From assembly GCA_947627135.1 (NCBI GenBank), contig CANQUV010000010.1, positions 17,561 through 81,560 of the forward strand: a DNA stretch of 64,000 bases. The letters are read 5' to 3'. Positions 25,754 to 34,209 of this stretch are shown one piece after another; within the stretch, counting starts at the first letter, position 1; each line of letters starts with the position of its first letter. The translations under genes and the position numbers were made by a program. Origin of the DNA: an uncultured Clostridia bacterium. Its GTDB lineage: Bacteria; Bacillota; Clostridia; Oscillospirales; Acutalibacteraceae. Below the pieces are notes generated by a model that was not told where the DNA came from, made no database searches, and worked only from the letters and a program-made list of their open reading frames with translations.

Positions 25754-26347
25754 TTAATTAAATAAATTCATCGCTTTTGCAATATCTCCGTTAATTATAT
25801 TTTCAATAGCGGTATTTGCATTATCAGCCATACTAAAAATAATTTTTAATTCTTTATCAGAAAATTTGGACAGTACCCAGTCTGCAAGTTCCCAATGAGG
25901 ATTAGGTTTTGCTCCGATTCCTATTTTAATTCTGGGAAACATATCACTGCCTGATAAGTATATGATACTTCTCATACCTTTTTGACCGCCGTCGCTTCCT
26001 TTTGAACGAATACGCATTTTACCTACATCAAGAGAAATATCATCAAAAATAACAATAACTTGTTGAGGATCAAGTTTATAAAAATTCATAGCCTCAACAA
26101 CTGCCTGACCGCTGTTATTCATATATGTTGAAGGTTTAAGAAAAAGAACTTTTTTTCCGTTTATGTTACATTCACCAACAGTTGACTTGAATTTAATTCT
26201 GTTTATTTTAAAATTTCTTTTTTCTGCAATATGATCAACAGCAATAAAGCCAGCATTGTGTCTTGTGTGTTCATATTTTCTGTCCGGATTGCCCAGTCCT
26301 ACAACCATAAAATCTATACTGCTGCTGAATTTGTTTTTTAAGAACAT
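25754..26347 (-). CDS. pth: Peptidyl-tRNA hydrolase
   Basis: A 197-aa enzyme that releases tRNA from peptidyl-tRNA dropped by ribosomes. Family signatures: VVGLGNPDRKYEHTRHNAGF with the catalytic His, KPSTYMNNSG, and IFDDISLDVGKMRIR. The chosen ATG adds about 13 residues before the conserved VVGLGNP; ATG codon 14 at 26308 is an alternative start, as no strong ribosome binding site marks either. Neighbours prs and mfd are the conserved context. Confidence 0.93.
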   Translation of the reverse strand: MFLKNKFSSSIDFMVVGLGNPDRKYEHTRHNAGFIAVDHIAEKRNFKINRIKFKSTVGECNINGKKVLFLKPSTYMNNSGQAVVEAMNFYKLDPQQVIVIFDDISLDVGKMRIRSKGSDGGQKGMRSIIYLSGSDMFPRIKIGIGAKPNPHWELADWVLSKFSDKELKIIFSMADNANTAIENIINGDIAKAMNLFN

Positions 26348-26580
26348 TATATCATCTCGTTCCCGTTGATTTTTAGAAAATTTGGCAGAATATATTGTGT
26401 TTTTGCAAGAGAATATGGCGGAGTTTTTACACTCCGCCTTGTTTAAAATCTATTTTAGCTTATGTATAAATAATTTAATTATGATTTATAATTATGATTT
26501 ATTTATATGTTTATATGTTATATGATTTTAAGTTCGTAATATTTTAAATACTTTAATCTTAATTAAATACTTTTAAACTA

Positions 26581-27540
26581 TTAACCGAATGCAGGTGAAA
26601 ACGGTTTATCGTTATAAATTCTTGCAATAGCTTCGGCAAATGTAGGAGCTATGGGAAGAATTGTGAACTTATCGATCATTTTATCTTCTGCAACCGGAAC
26701 AGTATCAAGTAGTATAACCTCTTTAATAACGCTGTTTTTGATCCTGTCAATAGCAGGGCCTGAAAGAACACCGTGGGTAGCACAAGCGTAAACTTCGGTA
26801 GCGCCGCCTCTTTCAATAATTGCAGCAGCACCGTTGCAAAGTGTACCTGCCGTATCAATCATATCGTCAAGTAAAATAACTTTTTTGCCTTTAACATCTC
26901 CGATAATGTTCATAACTTCTGAAACATTGGCTCTAGGTCTTCTTTTGTCTATAATTGCAAGTGAAGTGCCTATTTTTGACGCAAAATTTCTTGCTCTTGT
27001 AACAGAACCCAAGTCAGGTGAAACAACAACGTATTCATCAGGATTTTTAGCAACTTTTTCTTTCATGTGATTTGCAAGGATGTCCGCACCATGAAGGTGG
27101 TCAACGGGAATGTTAAAGAAACCCTGAATTTGGTTAGCGTGTAAGTCCATAGTAAGCAGACGGTCTGCACCGGCAGTTGTAATAAGGTCAGCACAGAGTT
27201 TTGCCGAAATCGGATCTCTTGGTTTTGCTTTTCTGTCTTGTCTTGCGTAACCGAAGTATGGCATAACAGCAGTTATTCTTGCTGCTGACGCACGCTTCAT
27301 AGCGTCAATCATAATAAGCATTTCCATTAAATTGTCATTAACGGGTGTGCAAGTAGACTGAACGATAAAACAGTCGCTTCCTCTGACTGATTCGTGGATA
27401 GAAACAGCAATTTCTCCGTCGCTGAATTTTGCACAATCGCTTTTACCTAAAGGCAGTCCTAAACAACCGGCAATTCCCTGAGCAACATTTACATTTGATG
27501 TGCCTGAAAAAATTTTGATGTCTTTTCCGTGAAAGTTCAT
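26581..27540 (-). CDS. prs: Ribose-phosphate pyrophosphokinase
   Basis: A 319-aa cytoplasmic enzyme making PRPP from ribose-5-phosphate and ATP, feeding nucleotide, NAD and amino acid synthesis. Signatures: catalytic flexible loop YARQDRKAKPRDPISAK, VVSPDLGSVTRAR, and PRPP-binding VILLDDMIDTAGTL. Length is standard. AAAGGAG precedes the ATG. The products hpt and pncB encoded in this window consume PRPP. Confidence 0.96.
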   Translation of the reverse strand: MNFHGKDIKIFSGTSNVNVAQGIAGCLGLPLGKSDCAKFSDGEIAVSIHESVRGSDCFIVQSTCTPVNDNLMEMLIMIDAMKRASAARITAVMPYFGYARQDRKAKPRDPISAKLCADLITTAGADRLLTMDLHANQIQGFFNIPVDHLHGADILANHMKEKVAKNPDEYVVVSPDLGSVTRARNFASKIGTSLAIIDKRRPRANVSEVMNIIGDVKGKKVILLDDMIDTAGTLCNGAAAIIERGGATEVYACATHGVLSGPAIDRIKNSVIKEVILLDTVPVAEDKMIDKFTILPIAPTFAEAIARIYNDKPFSPAFG

Positions 27541-27606
27541 TTTGTTTCTCCTTTGCTTTTTGGTATCTATGTAAACATTAATAATTTATAACGATATTCC
27601 CATATA

Positions 27607-28368
27607 TTAAAAATCAATAGTACATTTGTAACCTTTTTCAATTGCTATCTTATTAAGATCTTCAAGCTGAGAGGGATCGTTTGCACCTAATACAGTATCA
27701 CTGCTTTTAGCTGTAAAGGCACCGACTTTCTGTCCCTGTTCCAAAAGAAGTTTTAAAGCGTCCGGAAGATAATACTCCTTTGACTTATTGTTTGATGTAA
27801 TTTTATCCAGTACAGAAAGCAAATCTTCTGTTTCAAACCAAAAACCACCTGAATTTACCTCATCAATTTTTAATATGTTCTCATCAGCGTCCTTCTGTTC
27901 AACGATTGCTTTTACATTTCCGTTTTCATCACGGACAATTCGTCCGTAACCGGTAGGGTCAGAAACCTTTGCGGAAATTACAGTGGCGCTGCAATTTTCA
28001 GCTTTATGATACTCATAAGAGCTTTTTATTGTTTCGGTATCCATAAAGGGAGCGTCGCCGTTTAAAATAACAACACTGCCTGTATTTTCTTTTAAAAATT
28101 CTTTTGCCTGCATGACTGCATGACCTGTTCCCAAACGTTCTGCCTGATAAACAGTAGAAACATCAAAGGGCAGAGAGTTTACAAATTCGTCTATAAATTC
28201 TTTTTTGTATCCTTTAACAAGACAAATTTTATTAATATCGGCTTGTTTTAAAGAACCTATGACCCACTGGAGCATAGGCTTGCCTAAAACTAAAGAAAGA
28301 GGTTTAGGCATATCGGACAACATTCTTTTGCCTTCTCCGCCGGCAAGTACAATCGCACAAGTATTCAT
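27607..28368 (-). CDS. glmU: GlmU-like UDP-GlcNAc pyrophosphorylase, standalone
   Basis: A 253-aa nucleotidyltransferase with the GlmU signature VLAGGEGKRM and PKPLSLVLGKPMLQWVI, plus LNGDAPFM and the conserved NSGG... E...YYLPD region. It should join UTP and GlcNAc-1-phosphate for peptidoglycan synthesis. Full-length GlmU has about 450 residues with a C-terminal left-handed beta-helix acetyltransferase; that half is absent and the stop is followed by prs. The GlmU assignment rests on the conserved glmU-prs-pth-mfd order. GAAAGGTG lies 9 bases before the ATG at 28368. Confidence 0.82.
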   Translation of the reverse strand: MNTCAIVLAGGEGKRMLSDMPKPLSLVLGKPMLQWVIGSLKQADINKICLVKGYKKEFIDEFVNSLPFDVSTVYQAERLGTGHAVMQAKEFLKENTGSVVILNGDAPFMDTETIKSSYEYHKAENCSATVISAKVSDPTGYGRIVRDENGNVKAIVEQKDADENILKIDEVNSGGFWFETEDLLSVLDKITSNNKSKEYYLPDALKLLLEQGQKVGAFTAKSSDTVLGANDPSQLEDLNKIAIEKGYKCTIDF

Positions 28369-28409
28369 AATTATATGCACCTTTCGTTTGCACAATAATA
28401 GATATTACT

Positions 28410-28437
28410 ATTATCGCACAAATATTTATTTTTTCAA
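28410..28437 (-). promoter_or_regulatory. glmU operon promoter
   Basis: On the minus strand TTGAAA (28432-28437), 16-bp spacer, GATAAT (28410-28415) with TGC before it (extended -10). About 40 bp before the glmU start. Confidence 0.55.
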
Positions 28438-28461
28438 GCAAAAAAACCAAACTTTTAAGAA

Positions 28462-28504
28462 GTTTCGGCAAATTTAACGATTTATACAATATATTTACCG
28501 AAAC
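28462..28504. promoter_or_regulatory. Inverted repeat between glmU and ppdK
   Basis: GTTTCGGCAAAT and ATTTACCGAAAC are 12-bp inverted arms with one mismatch, 19 bp apart, in the 285-bp divergent intergenic region. It is upstream of both promoters, so it could be a bipartite operator. No matching regulator is evident. Confidence 0.35.
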
Positions 28505-28562
28505 CCATAAACTTTTTAGAAGAAAAAATATTGAAAAAAATATGGAATTTTTCTCCTTTATT

Positions 28563-28571
28563 TGTTATAAT
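28563..28571 (+). promoter_or_regulatory. Likely ppdK -10 element
   Basis: Extended -10 TGTTATAAT at 28563-28571. The -35 is weak (TGGAAT near 28543), as is common with extended -10 promoters. The start would give a leader of about 75 nt before ppdK. Confidence 0.45.
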
Positions 28572-28653
28572 AACTAAAGGCTTGAAATGTGAGCGTATAA
28601 TATATTATGTTTTATATACGCCCAAGTTCAAAAATTTTTAGGAGGTTATTCCA

Positions 28654-31296
28654 ATGAGCCATAAGTATGTTTACCTTTTCTCAGAGGGAAATGAGAACAT
28701 GAGAGAGCTCTTAGGCGGTAAAGGTGCTAACCTTGCGCAGATGACAAGTTTAGGTATGCCTGTACCACAGGGCTTCACAATTACAACAGAGGCTTGTACT
28801 CGTTATTATGAGGACGGCAAGAAGATTGCTCCGGAGATTGAAGAAGAAATTTACGAGTATCTTGCAAAAGTAGAAGAAATTAACGGTAAAAAATTCGGAG
28901 ATACAAAAAATCCTCTTTTAGTATCAGTTCGTTCAGGTGCTAGAGCATCAATGCCGGGCATGATGGATACAATCCTTAACCTCGGTCTTAATGATGATGT
29001 TGCTGCAGGTATGATTGCAGGCAATCCTGATCCTAAATTTGAAAGATTCGTTTACGATTCATATCGTCGTTTTATTCAGATGTTTTCTGATGTTGTTATG
29101 GAAATTTCAAAGAAAACATTTGAAGTTATTATTGATGAAGTAAAAGAGAAAAAAGGCGTTAAGAACGATATCGACCTTGATACAGAAGATATGAAGGAAC
29201 TGGTAGCACGTTTTAAAGAGTACTACAAGGAGCAAAAAGGTGAAGACTTCCCGACTGATCCTAAGACCCAGATGATGGAGGCTGTTAAGGCTGTATTCCG
29301 TTCATGGGACAACCCCAGAGCTAATGTATATCGCCAGATGAATGACATCCCTTACTCATGGGGCACCGCTGTAAATGTTCAGCCGATGGTATTCGGTAAC
29401 TTAAATGAAAATTCAGGTACGGGCGTTGCATTTACCCGTGACCCTGCAACAGGTGAAAAAGGCTTGTTTGGTGAATATCTTATTAACGCACAGGGTGAAG
29501 ATGTTGTTGCCGGTGTAAGAACACCAAGCCACATTTCACAGCTTGAAAACGATATGCCGGAAGTATTTAAGCAGTTTGTTGAAATTTCAACAAACCTTGA
29601 AAATCATTACAGAGATATGCAGGATATGGAGTTTACAATTGAAAACGGTAAACTTTATATGCTCCAGACAAGAAACGGTAAAAGAACAGCAGCTGCTGCA
29701 CTTAAGATTGCCGTTGACCTTGTTGACGAAGGTATGATTACAGAAGAAGAGGCTGTATTAAGAGTTGAGCCAAACCAGCTCGACGCTTTATTACACCCAC
29801 AGTTTGACGCTAAAGCTCTTAAAGCTGCAACACCGATCGGAAAAGGTCTTGCTGCTTCTCCGGGAGCTGCTTGCGGTAAAGTAGTATTCTCTGCTGAAGA
29901 TGCTAAAACATGGGCAGAAAAAGGTGAAAAGGTTGTTCTTGTACGTCTTGAAACATCACCTGAGGATATCGAAGGAATGGTTGCTGCTGAAGGTATCTTA
30001 ACAGCCAGAGGCGGTATGACATCTCATGCTGCAGTTGTTGCCCGTGGTATGGGTACATGCTGCGTATCAGGATGCGGCGATATAGTATTTGATGATGCTA
30101 ACAAAACATTTACACTGGGCGAAAAAACTTACAAAGAGGGAGATTATATTTCTCTTAACGGTTCAACAGGCGACATCTACGGTGAAGCTATTGCAACAAC
30201 AGAAGCTGCTATCGTAGGCGACTTTGACAGATTTATGTCATGGGCTGACAGAGAGAGAAAGCTTCTTGTCAGAACAAATGCCGATAACCCGAGAGATGCT
30301 GCACAGGCAGTTAAATTTGGAGCAGAAGGTATCGGACTTTGCCGTACAGAGCACATGTTCTTTGAAGGCGACAGAATTAAAGCTATCCGTGAAATGATAG
30401 TTTCTGATACTAAAGAAGAAAGAGAAAATGCTCTTGCAAAAATTCTTCCTTATCAGCAGGGTGACTTTGAGGAAATGTACAGAGTATTGGAAGGCAGACC
30501 AATGACAGTTCGTTTCTTGGATCCACCTCTCCACGAATTTGTACCTACAAAGGAAGAAGATATTGTTGAACTTGCTAAAGAAATGAATATTTCAGTTGAC
30601 CACTTAAAGACTGTTATTGATGGACTTCATGAATTCAACCCAATGATGGGTCATCGTGGATGCCGTCTTGCAGTAACTTATCCTGAAATTGCAGAAATGC
30701 AGACAAAGGCTGTTATTCAGGCTGCTATTACAGTTAATAAGGAACATCCTGAATATAACATTGTTCCTGAAATTATGATTCCACTTGTTGGTGAAGTTAA
30801 AGAGCTTAAATTCGTTAAAGATTTCGTTGTTGCTACTGCAGACAAGCTCATCGCTGAAGCCGGCGTTAAAATGGAATATCATGTAGGTACAATGATCGAA
30901 ATTCCTCGTGCTGCACTTACAGCAGGTGAAATTGCTAAAGAGGCTGAATTCTTCTCATTCGGTACTAACGACCTTACTCAGATGACATTCGGTTTCAGCC
31001 GTGATGACGCAGGCAAATTCTTAAATGCTTATTATGAGAATAAGATTTATGAGTCAGATCCGTTTGCTAAACTTGACCAGACAGGTGTTGGCAAGCTTGT
31101 AAAAATGGCTTGTGAAGACGGTCGTGCTACTCGTCCTGACATCAAGCTCGGTATCTGCGGCGAGCATGGCGGTAACCCACCGACTGTTGAGTTCTGCCAT
31201 AACATTGGCTTAACTTATGTATCTTGCTCACCGTTCCGTGTACCAATTGCAAGATTAGCTGCCGCTCAGGCTGCAATTAAAGCAAAGAACGCTTAA
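28654..31296 (+). CDS. ppdK: Pyruvate, phosphate dikinase
   Basis: An 880-aa enzyme interconverting pyruvate + ATP + Pi and phosphoenolpyruvate + AMP + PPi; in clostridia it usually serves glycolysis or gluconeogenesis. Domains: N-terminal ATP-grasp nucleotide domain (SVRSGARASMPGMMDT), phosphohistidine swivel domain with His458 in GGMTSHAAV, and C-terminal PEP/pyruvate barrel (GLCRTEHMF, GHRGCRL, SFGTNDLTQM, CGEHGG). All functional residues are present. TTAGGAGG precedes the ATG. It uses more C-ending codons than its neighbours, consistent with high expression. Confidence 0.97.
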   Translation: MSHKYVYLFSEGNENMRELLGGKGANLAQMTSLGMPVPQGFTITTEACTRYYEDGKKIAPEIEEEIYEYLAKVEEINGKKFGDTKNPLLVSVRSGARASMPGMMDTILNLGLNDDVAAGMIAGNPDPKFERFVYDSYRRFIQMFSDVVMEISKKTFEVIIDEVKEKKGVKNDIDLDTEDMKELVARFKEYYKEQKGEDFPTDPKTQMMEAVKAVFRSWDNPRANVYRQMNDIPYSWGTAVNVQPMVFGNLNENSGTGVAFTRDPATGEKGLFGEYLINAQGEDVVAGVRTPSHISQLENDMPEVFKQFVEISTNLENHYRDMQDMEFTIENGKLYMLQTRNGKRTAAAALKIAVDLVDEGMITEEEAVLRVEPNQLDALLHPQFDAKALKAATPIGKGLAASPGAACGKVVFSAEDAKTWAEKGEKVVLVRLETSPEDIEGMVAAEGILTARGGMTSHAAVVARGMGTCCVSGCGDIVFDDANKTFTLGEKTYKEGDYISLNGSTGDIYGEAIATTEAAIVGDFDRFMSWADRERKLLVRTNADNPRDAAQAVKFGAEGIGLCRTEHMFFEGDRIKAIREMIVSDTKEERENALAKILPYQQGDFEEMYRVLEGRPMTVRFLDPPLHEFVPTKEEDIVELAKEMNISVDHLKTVIDGLHEFNPMMGHRGCRLAVTYPEIAEMQTKAVIQAAITVNKEHPEYNIVPEIMIPLVGEVKELKFVKDFVVATADKLIAEAGVKMEYHVGTMIEIPRAALTAGEIAKEAEFFSFGTNDLTQMTFGFSRDDAGKFLNAYYENKIYESDPFAKLDQTGVGKLVKMACEDGRATRPDIKLGICGEHGGNPPTVEFCHNIGLTYVSCSPFRVPIARLAAAQAAIKAKNA

Positions 31297-31345
31297 TTTT
31301 AGCTGATGCTATTTAGCTTATTATTGAGTATATAAACAAAATTTT

Positions 31346-31374
31346 AGCCCTGCCTGATTTCAGGCAGGGCTTTT
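31346..31374 (+). terminator. ppdK terminator
   Basis: AGCCCTGCCTG paired with CAGGCAGGGCT, 4-nt loop, followed by TTTT. Strong 11-bp GC-rich stem 50 bp after the ppdK stop. Confidence 0.93.
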
Positions 31375-31389
31375 ATAGTGTTATTGAAA

Positions 31390-31430
31390 AAAGAAAAAAA
31401 TTACCGTTCTGAATTGTTCAGAGCGGTAAT
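31390..31430 (-). terminator. Terminator of the DUF1579-like gene
   Basis: A 14-bp stem ATTACCGCTCTGAA (minus strand) with a 3-nt loop, then TTTTTTTCTTT on the minus strand. It begins 6 bp after the gene's stop. Confidence 0.88.
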
Positions 31431-31435
31431 CAATT

Positions 31436-31945
31436 TTACTTAATATTAGTTTTCCTTTTGGCATATATGTTAACATTAATTTGCCATTCTCCGTTTTCGA
31501 GAATGGTTATGTTTTGCCAATGGAAAGTGTCTCTGGTAATTTCTTTAAATAACCAACGAGAATTTTCATCATAGTCAGGTTTTCCTATAAGCATATCGTT
31601 TTCTTTATTAAAAGTAAGCCTTGTCATAAAGCCAAAAGTGGTGTAAACCATATCATAACATTTGGTATTTTCATTATACATTCGTATAGCAACTCCGTAT
31701 TCACTGTCAGGTTGAGGATTTATTTTTCTCTCTTCTCTTGACGGGCAAATGAACATATCCTCAATTCCTGCTCCTTCAAGAACACGCCTGAACAGCCATT
31801 CGCCCTTGACATGACGGGGTTTATCGTGGTCGTATCTGTCAAAATAATCAAAATCCCAATCTCCTAAAAGTGGTGCAAACCAATCATATTCTTCAGGTAT
31901 TTTGTCTGTTGTTTTGCTTACAAGTGCTTCAAAAAATTTGTCCAT
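31436..31945 (-). CDS. Uncharacterised DUF1579-like protein
   Basis: A 169-aa soluble protein rich in aromatic residues (LLGDWDFDYFD, GEWLFRRVLEG, RWLFKEITRDTFHW). The repeated G-W-strand pattern suggests a lipocalin-like beta barrel such as DUF1579/nitrobindin relatives; no ligand residues can be assigned. AAGGAGAG precedes the ATG. It lies 52 bp downstream of a WYL regulator gene on the same strand and has its own terminator, so the two likely form an operon. Confidence 0.75.
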   Translation of the reverse strand: MDKFFEALVSKTTDKIPEEYDWFAPLLGDWDFDYFDRYDHDKPRHVKGEWLFRRVLEGAGIEDMFICPSREERKINPQPDSEYGVAIRMYNENTKCYDMVYTTFGFMTRLTFNKENDMLIGKPDYDENSRWLFKEITRDTFHWQNITILENGEWQINVNIYAKRKTNIK

Positions 31946-31997
31946 ATAAATCTCTCCTTAAGTTTTTAAGGTAATTATATAACAATAATTATGACAG

Positions 31998-32915
31998 CTA
32001 TATGTCGTAATTTGATAAAAATTTTTTTGCTGTTTCAATAAGTTCATTTCGATAGCTTTCAGGAGCAACAACCTGAACCTTGTTACCAAAGCTTAAAAGT
32101 AAAGCCTTCCAAAGTCTTTCTTTTGCAGGAACATCAATGATAATTTTGTATTCATTGTTATTGATTTTCTCAATAGGGCAATCGGGAAAATATTCTTTTA
32201 TTAAATTTATTTGTTCTGGTTTGAAACGTACGTCAATGTTTATACAAGTTTTGTAATATTCCTGTTCAGATTTATCCATAAGCTGTTTAACATCACCGTG
32301 ATTGACGGTCGCTTTCTTAGTTTCAATTTTTAAGTGGGTTATTCTTGCAACCTTGAATGTACGATAGCTCTTTTTCTCTGGGGAGTAAGCAAAAAGATAC
32401 CATGCATACCACTTGTAATGAATTGCAAGCGGTTCAATAAATTGACTTGATAAATCACTGTTTGCATTTCGGTATGTAAAAGAAACGTAATTTCTGTTTT
32501 TTATTGCACTTTCCAAAACGGCGTTTGTGTTTTGAACATCAGAGTTTTCTTTTGATACACTAAAGTCCCAAAATATTCTTTTTTCTTTATCATCTATCAG
32601 AGCATTGTATTTTTCAATCAGTTTGTTAAGATTTTCATTGGTGTATGATGTGGCAAGACTTTTTAATGCACTTATAATCATCTGTTGTTCATCTTCACGT
32701 ATTTCATAATTTCTTATTTTGTATTCAGGCACAATAGAGTAACCGCCATGCTTGCCAAGATTTGCATAAACAGGAATACCAATCTCTGAAATTGTTATCA
32801 TATCACGCTGAATGGTTCTTACAGATACATAAAACCGTTCTGCAAAATAACTTGCAGGAACATTGTCGTGATTAAGAAGATATATTATTATTTCTAAAAT
32901 TCTGTCAGTTTTCAT
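31998..32915 (-). CDS. WYL-domain transcriptional regulator (YafY-like)
   Basis: A 305-aa regulator with an N-terminal winged helix-turn-helix (DNVPASYFAERFYVSVRTIQ), then a WYL domain (about 140-215, with YKWYAWYLFAYSPEKKSYRTF) and a C-terminal WCX extension. WYL domains bind small or nucleic acid ligands. It is likely to control the DUF1579-like gene that follows. The length is normal. No strong ribosome binding site is visible. Confidence 0.87.
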   Translation of the reverse strand: MKTDRILEIIIYLLNHDNVPASYFAERFYVSVRTIQRDMITISEIGIPVYANLGKHGGYSIVPEYKIRNYEIREDEQQMIISALKSLATSYTNENLNKLIEKYNALIDDKEKRIFWDFSVSKENSDVQNTNAVLESAIKNRNYVSFTYRNANSDLSSQFIEPLAIHYKWYAWYLFAYSPEKKSYRTFKVARITHLKIETKKATVNHGDVKQLMDKSEQEYYKTCINIDVRFKPEQINLIKEYFPDCPIEKINNNEYKIIIDVPAKERLWKALLLSFGNKVQVVAPESYRNELIETAKKFLSNYDI

Positions 32916-33026
32916 TTTGCTTTAGTATCCGTTTCATAGATTTGAGTTGATTATATTTTATTAAATAAGCAATATTATGTCAACATAGTTGATGATACTG
33001 CAATAATATTAACTTCAATAACAAAA

Positions 33027-33120
33027 ACAGCCGGTGGCTGCACATATTTAAGCAGACAACACCATATAAAAACGCTTTTTGCTATATTGTTTCCAAGTAG
33101 TTTCCTATGAAGTAACAAAA
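33027..33120 (-). repeat. Interspersed repeat, copy B
   Basis: Minus-strand copy of the 7.1-kb element. It starts at the terminator tail (33120) with TTACTTCATAGGAAACTACT, then GTTTTTATATGGTGTTG with TCTGCT, and ends ATATGTGCAGCCACCGGCTG (33027). It is the cleanest copy: the end folds CAGCC-ACC-GGCTG. Compared with copy A the core is nearly identical, and the leading 45 bp also align. Confidence 0.75.
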
Positions 33121-33143
33121 GGGAAGGATAAAGTATCCTTCCC
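33121..33143 (-). terminator. Terminator after the DUF3021 gene
   Basis: GGGAAGGATA paired with TATCCTTCCC, 3-nt loop, then TTTTGTT on the minus strand. 27 bp after the stop. Confidence 0.9.
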
Positions 33144-33170
33144 TAAAAATAAGTAATAAATAGTATCAAA

Positions 33171-33578
33171 TTAGTTTTTATTTAATTTTTCATTAACTTT
33201 TTTTGACTGTATTTTCATATTGATAAGTGCTATTGTATAAAGAATTGCATATACAACTACAAATATGGGTAAAACTTTTATTAATATAGAAAAGAAATTG
33301 TCACCGTATCCGCAGATCGTACTTGCACCGACTGCTATTATTAAGCAACTTAAACAGTGCAAAGCTGTTGAAATCGGCAAATTGAATTTACCAAAATGAA
33401 AAATCAATCCTGAAACAAGACCCAGCAGTGCAGATGCAACTGTCCAAATAATAATTCCCATTATTGTATCGTTATATCCTCCCATAAGCGTTATACAGGT
33501 GAGAGTAACAGGTATTCCGATACCGATGCCTGTTATTAAAAATTTAACTAATGATAAAAATATGTTTTCGTTTTTCAT
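33171..33578 (-). CDS. DUF3021 membrane protein
   Basis: A 135-aa protein with four predicted membrane helices (starting near residues 10, 38, 68 and 98) and a basic C-terminal tail, as in DUF3021 proteins. These are typically encoded right after a LytTR regulator, as here (12-bp gap), and are thought to modulate it at the membrane. The ATG has AAGGAGG upstream. Confidence 0.8.
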   Translation of the reverse strand: MKNENIFLSLVKFLITGIGIGIPVTLTCITLMGGYNDTIMGIIIWTVASALLGLVSGLIFHFGKFNLPISTALHCLSCLIIAVGASTICGYGDNFFSILIKVLPIFVVVYAILYTIALINMKIQSKKVNEKLNKN

Positions 33579-33590
33579 AGTAAGTCCTCC

Positions 33591-34028
33591 TTAAATATGG
33601 CTTTTAAATTCTTTAAAAAATTTTCTTGAAATGGTAAGTATTTCTTTTTTATTTTTTAGTCTGAGACTGTAATTACCGCTGAATTCTGCCTGTACTGATT
33701 TTACATAGTCAATGTTTACGATCACACTTTTATTTATTTGTGCAAATTGGAACGCTGAAAGCTTTTCTTTAAGCTCATAAAGCTTTAGCTTTGTGGAATA
33801 GACATTGTTTTGCGTAAAAGCATTTATTTTGTTGTTGCAAGCTTCAAAGTAAACAATTTCACTTATGTCTACAAGGTACTGTTCGTCTTCGTTGTAGAGG
33901 AAAAGCTTTTTGCTTTTGTTTTTGCTTTTCAAAAATTGTAGAATTGTTTCAACCTCGTAGCTTGTTACATCTCCCTTAATAACAATTTCGGTTTCTTCAA
34001 GTTCTTCGGGTATTAATGTTATTTTCAA
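33591..34028 (-). CDS. LytTR-family DNA-binding regulator
   Basis: A 145-aa regulator with an N-terminal strand/helix region (KITLIPEELEETEIVIKGDV) and a C-terminal LytTR domain (about 48-145, DISEIVYFEACNNKINAF, FAQINKSVIVNIDYVKSV). No receiver domain is present. I chose the TTG at 34028 with AAAGGA 8 bases upstream; the in-frame ATG at 34097 lies within the promoter -35 and cannot be used by that transcript. Forms a pair with DUF3021. Confidence 0.83.
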   Translation of the reverse strand: MKITLIPEELEETEIVIKGDVTSYEVETILQFLKSKNKSKKLFLYNEDEQYLVDISEIVYFEACNNKINAFTQNNVYSTKLKLYELKEKLSAFQFAQINKSVIVNIDYVKSVQAEFSGNYSLRLKNKKEILTISRKFFKEFKSHI

Positions 34029-34068
34029 ATTATCACATCCTTTTGTTTTGTTCTCAAGAACTGACATT

Positions 34069-34097
34069 ATTATATATCGGTATAACAAGTTTGTCAT
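34069..34097 (-). promoter_or_regulatory. Promoter of the LytTR-DUF3021 operon
   Basis: On the minus strand ATGACA (34092-34097), 17-bp spacer, TATAAT (34069-34074). The predicted leader is about 35 nt to the TTG start. Confidence 0.6.
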
Positions 34098-34106
34098 TAA
34101 ATTTTA

Positions 34107-34132
34107 TGTAAGCAGTTGTTTTTTGTAAGCAA
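34107..34132 (-). promoter_or_regulatory. Candidate LytTR binding site, direct repeat
   Basis: TGTAAGCAG (34107-34115) and TGTAAGCAA (34124-34132) on the plus strand are a direct repeat with 17-bp period, ending 10 bp upstream of the operon -35. That is where a LytTR activator would bind for autoregulation. LytTR sites are usually two short repeats with about 21-bp period, so spacing is slightly tight. Confidence 0.45.
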
Positions 34133-34169
34133 CAAGTCAAAATTCTGTGGTTAAACATTTTGTATAAAG

Positions 34170-34197
34170 AAAACCGCTCATAATTTTGAGCGGTTTT
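34170..34197 (-). terminator. Terminator after the PAP2 gene
   Basis: AAAACCGCTCA paired with TGAGCGGTTTT, short AT loop; T-runs on both strands. It begins 13 bp past the PAP2 stop. Confidence 0.88.
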
Positions 34198-34209
34198 GAT
34201 ATAAGAGTT

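Noticed and set aside
26411..26434. GGCGGAGT/ACTCCGCC hairpin between prs and pth
   Set aside because: A real 8-bp stem, but no T-run follows on the minus strand where both genes lie, so I do not call it a terminator.
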